Both the position numbers and the translations under genes were made by a program. Under the pieces are notes generated by a model. That model was given only the letters and a program-made list of their open reading frames with translations. It was not told the DNA's origin and ran no database searches. From positions 1 through 64,000 of the forward strand of contig NZ_JABMKY010000028.1 in assembly GCF_013204845.1 (NCBI RefSeq): a DNA stretch of 64,000 nt, read 5' to 3'. Origin of the DNA: Paenibacillus qinlingensis (GTDB lineage Bacteria; Bacillota; Bacilli; Paenibacillales; NBRC-103111). This document shows positions 62,356-64,000 of this stretch, piece after piece (position 1 is the first letter of the stretch; every line of letters begins with the position of its first letter).

Positions 62356-63153
62356 TTACGATCTGGAGGCTAATAGTGGGAACATCCGACCTGCCAACGG
62401 TTGATTCTCCTGCAAGTTCAAATCCATTGTTATCGCATGTTTCTTCCCGTTAAAGGTCGTTCCATCCGGCATGTAAATAATCGCAAGTGCACGCCTAGGT
62501 TTATCCGTTACATTTGAATGCGCATAGTGAAAGGTAAGCCCATTATGAAACGTACAGCTGCCTGCTTTTAACGGCACCTTCACAGGCTTTGCGTTCTCGT
62601 AATCGGTCCCTTTAACGAACTCGAATAAATCTTGAGGATTAGCCAAATCGATATGGTTCAGTTTACCGGCATTTTGCGATTTCGGTACGAACATCATACA
62701 ACCATTCGATTCATCCACGTCATCGAGTGCGATCCATATCGACATAGCTCCCTGCTCCGTCATGGGCCAATAAGGGTAATCTTGATGCCACGGGGTCGGC
62801 TTCGAATCGCCTGGCATTTTCCATAGGGCATGATCGTGAAAGAGACGAATCCCGCTAGCCCCAGTAAGCTCGAGTGCCATTTGCGCAAAACGCGGGTTGA
62901 ATGAATATTTATGCATGCCGGCATGGTCCCGCCAGACGTTAACACGCTGGTTAAGCACACGGTAGTAGCTGCCGCCTTTTTTATCCGTTTGCAAGGACAG
63001 CGACGCAGACTCCTCGACCATCACTTCTTCCATGCATTGACGAAGCTCAATTAACTCTTGCTCATTCAGTACATTATCCACTTGCACGAACCCGTTCTCT
63101 TGATAAAATGTGCGTTGCTCCAAGGTTAATAGCGATTGAATAGCGTTGGTCAT
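62356..63153 (-). CDS. Phytanoyl-CoA dioxygenase (PhyH) family protein
   Basis: This is a non-haem iron, 2-oxoglutarate-dependent oxygenase. The double-stranded beta-helix has the iron motif H123-x-D125 in PWHQDYPYWP, a distal His (H209 in LTFHYAHSN), and R220/R221 in DKPRRALAI to bind 2-oxoglutarate. 265 residues, cytoplasmic. AAAGGAG precedes the ATG. As first gene of the operon it is divergent from the cupin-AraC gene at 63333. Bacterial PhyH proteins hydroxylate small molecules, often natural products or modified amino acids; substrate unknown. Confidence 0.88.
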   Translation of the reverse strand: MTNAIQSLLTLEQRTFYQENGFVQVDNVLNEQELIELRQCMEEVMVEESASLSLQTDKKGGSYYRVLNQRVNVWRDHAGMHKYSFNPRFAQMALELTGASGIRLFHDHALWKMPGDSKPTPWHQDYPYWPMTEQGAMSIWIALDDVDESNGCMMFVPKSQNAGKLNHIDLANPQDLFEFVKGTDYENAKPVKVPLKAGSCTFHNGLTFHYAHSNVTDKPRRALAIIYMPDGTTFNGKKHAITMDLNLQENQPLAGRMFPLLASRS

Positions 63154-63332
63154 GGCAGCCAGCTCCTTTTGTACTTTCTGTACTTTAATTTCACTTTATC
63201 ATGTGTACAGGGGAGCAGACTTGGTGAATTCATCAGAGTTTCAAGGTGATTTACCAGCTTTCCTTCTAACTAGATATACTCTATGATAAAAAGTACTGAA
63301 GCACTTATCTTCCTATCCGGAGGTCTTGTCCG

Positions 63333-64000
63333 ATGACCCGATTTCAAAACGAAGCTTACTTGGAAGCATCCGAATTCCCCTTTCATCTCGAGCAGTACAC
63401 GTTCAAAAAAAAAGAATCCGTCAAGCCGCATTCACACGAATTCATCGAATTTGTGTATGTGGTAGAGGGATCGGGTCGTCATATCTATGCAGGAGCGGAA
63501 TACCTTATCCAAGAAGGTGACGTCTTCGTCATCGAGCCGGATGTCGAGCATGCTTATTTCGTGGATGAACATCTCATCGTTTATAACATACTGCTTGCTC
63601 CTTCCATTTTAAGTCACGAGCTTCAATCGCTATCCAACGTAACGTCGTTCGTCGACTTTTTCTATGTGGAGCCTTTTCTGCGGCAGTCCGTGCATTTCCA
63701 ATCCCATCTCAGACTGAATCCGCACCAACGGATCGAGATGAAACAGCTGCTGGACCGTATCCTTAGCGAATACACCGAGAAGATGCTCGGTTATCGTCTG
63801 CTCGTGAAGACCAGACTCATCGAAATGTTCGTATTCCTCAGCCGCTGCTACGATCAAATGCTGCACAAACCAATGACAGCGCTAGCTTCTGAGCATAAAA
63901 TTATTGAGCGCGTAGCCGAGTTTATCGAGCTGCATCACGCGAATCCGCTGTCGCTTGCCCAAGTCAGCCAGATGTGCGGCATGAGCCAGTCCGCCTTCAC
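63333..64000 (+). CDS. AraC-family regulator with cupin domain (3' end beyond window)
   Basis: The frame is open from ATG 63333 (GGAGG at 63319-63323) to the window end, 222 codons. The N-terminal cupin (KPHSHEFIEFVYVVEGSGRHIY, GDVFVIEPDVEHAYFV) is followed by the beginning of the AraC HTH (NPLSLAQVSQMCGMSQSAF). It is divergent from the PhyH-led operon, so it probably controls that operon in response to a small-molecule ligand. That would be a second control layer besides the YesMN pair. The last ~60 residues are not in the window. Confidence 0.88.
   Translation, partial: MTRFQNEAYLEASEFPFHLEQYTFKKKESVKPHSHEFIEFVYVVEGSGRHIYAGAEYLIQEGDVFVIEPDVEHAYFVDEHLIVYNILLAPSILSHELQSLSNVTSFVDFFYVEPFLRQSVHFQSHLRLNPHQRIEMKQLLDRILSEYTEKMLGYRLLVKTRLIEMFVFLSRCYDQMLHKPMTALASEHKIIERVAEFIELHHANPLSLAQVSQMCGMSQSAF

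Overview
The window looks like a chromosome segment of a Paenibacillus-type soil Firmicute (Bacillota, Paenibacillaceae). The evidence is the density of LplA/LplB/LplC-type sugar importers, YesM/YesN-type two-component pairs and cupin or membrane AraC regulators, together with an SLH-anchored exoprotein, a GH44 beta-glucanase, strong AGGAGG ribosome sites and CcpA-like cre sites. No phage or CRISPR array was seen. The only mobile-element trace is an IS3-family end at the extreme left.

Layout. 1-8.4 kb: IS3 remnant, an LplC/LplB/solute-binding-protein importer, a second paralogous binding protein, and a divergent membrane AraC regulator. The two binding-protein genes share a 38-bp upstream element. 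8.5-15.4 kb: a small unknown protein, a frameshifted NmrA-type gene with its MarR regulator and two palindromic operators, a sugar isomerase/dehydrogenase pair with a divergent AraC regulator, and an orphan trpB. 15.6-30.7 kb: SLH-S9 peptidase, aldo/keto reductase, a complete sugar importer with its own YesMN pair (identical 21-bp-spaced direct repeats upstream of both transport units), and a secreted GH44 enzyme with a copper-amine-oxidase-N-like protein. 31-47.7 kb: spermidine-synthase-like protein, ABC-F protein, tRNA-Lys, a DUF5658-like protein, a signalling block (hybrid kinase, REC-EAL phosphodiesterase, OmpR-type regulator), MBL hydrolase, ClC and SulP transporters, and a DHA2 exporter with its TetR regulator. 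47.8-64 kb: a co-directional 15-kb locus on the minus strand. It holds a PhyH dioxygenase, a trans-sulfuration-type PLP enzyme, a heparinase II/III-like protein, a ferritin-fold protein of unknown function, a YesMN pair, a GH105-type unsaturated uronyl hydrolase, an M20 dipeptidase, two permeases and a binding protein. It is flanked by a divergent cupin-AraC gene that runs off the right end.

The last locus is the best candidate for an undescribed system. A glycan-degradation and import module is embedded with an iron/2-oxoglutarate oxygenase, a putative di-iron protein, a C-S lyase-like enzyme and a peptidase, which suggests a substrate that is not a plain polysaccharide. A second theme is structured intergenic DNA. 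There are three copies of a ~190-bp hairpin-rich element (near 4.2, 9.1 and 34.3 kb), a different five-hairpin array at 42.2 kb, and a folded region with opposed terminators at 3.85-4.06 kb.

All assignments come from reading sequence and motifs only; no database search was run.
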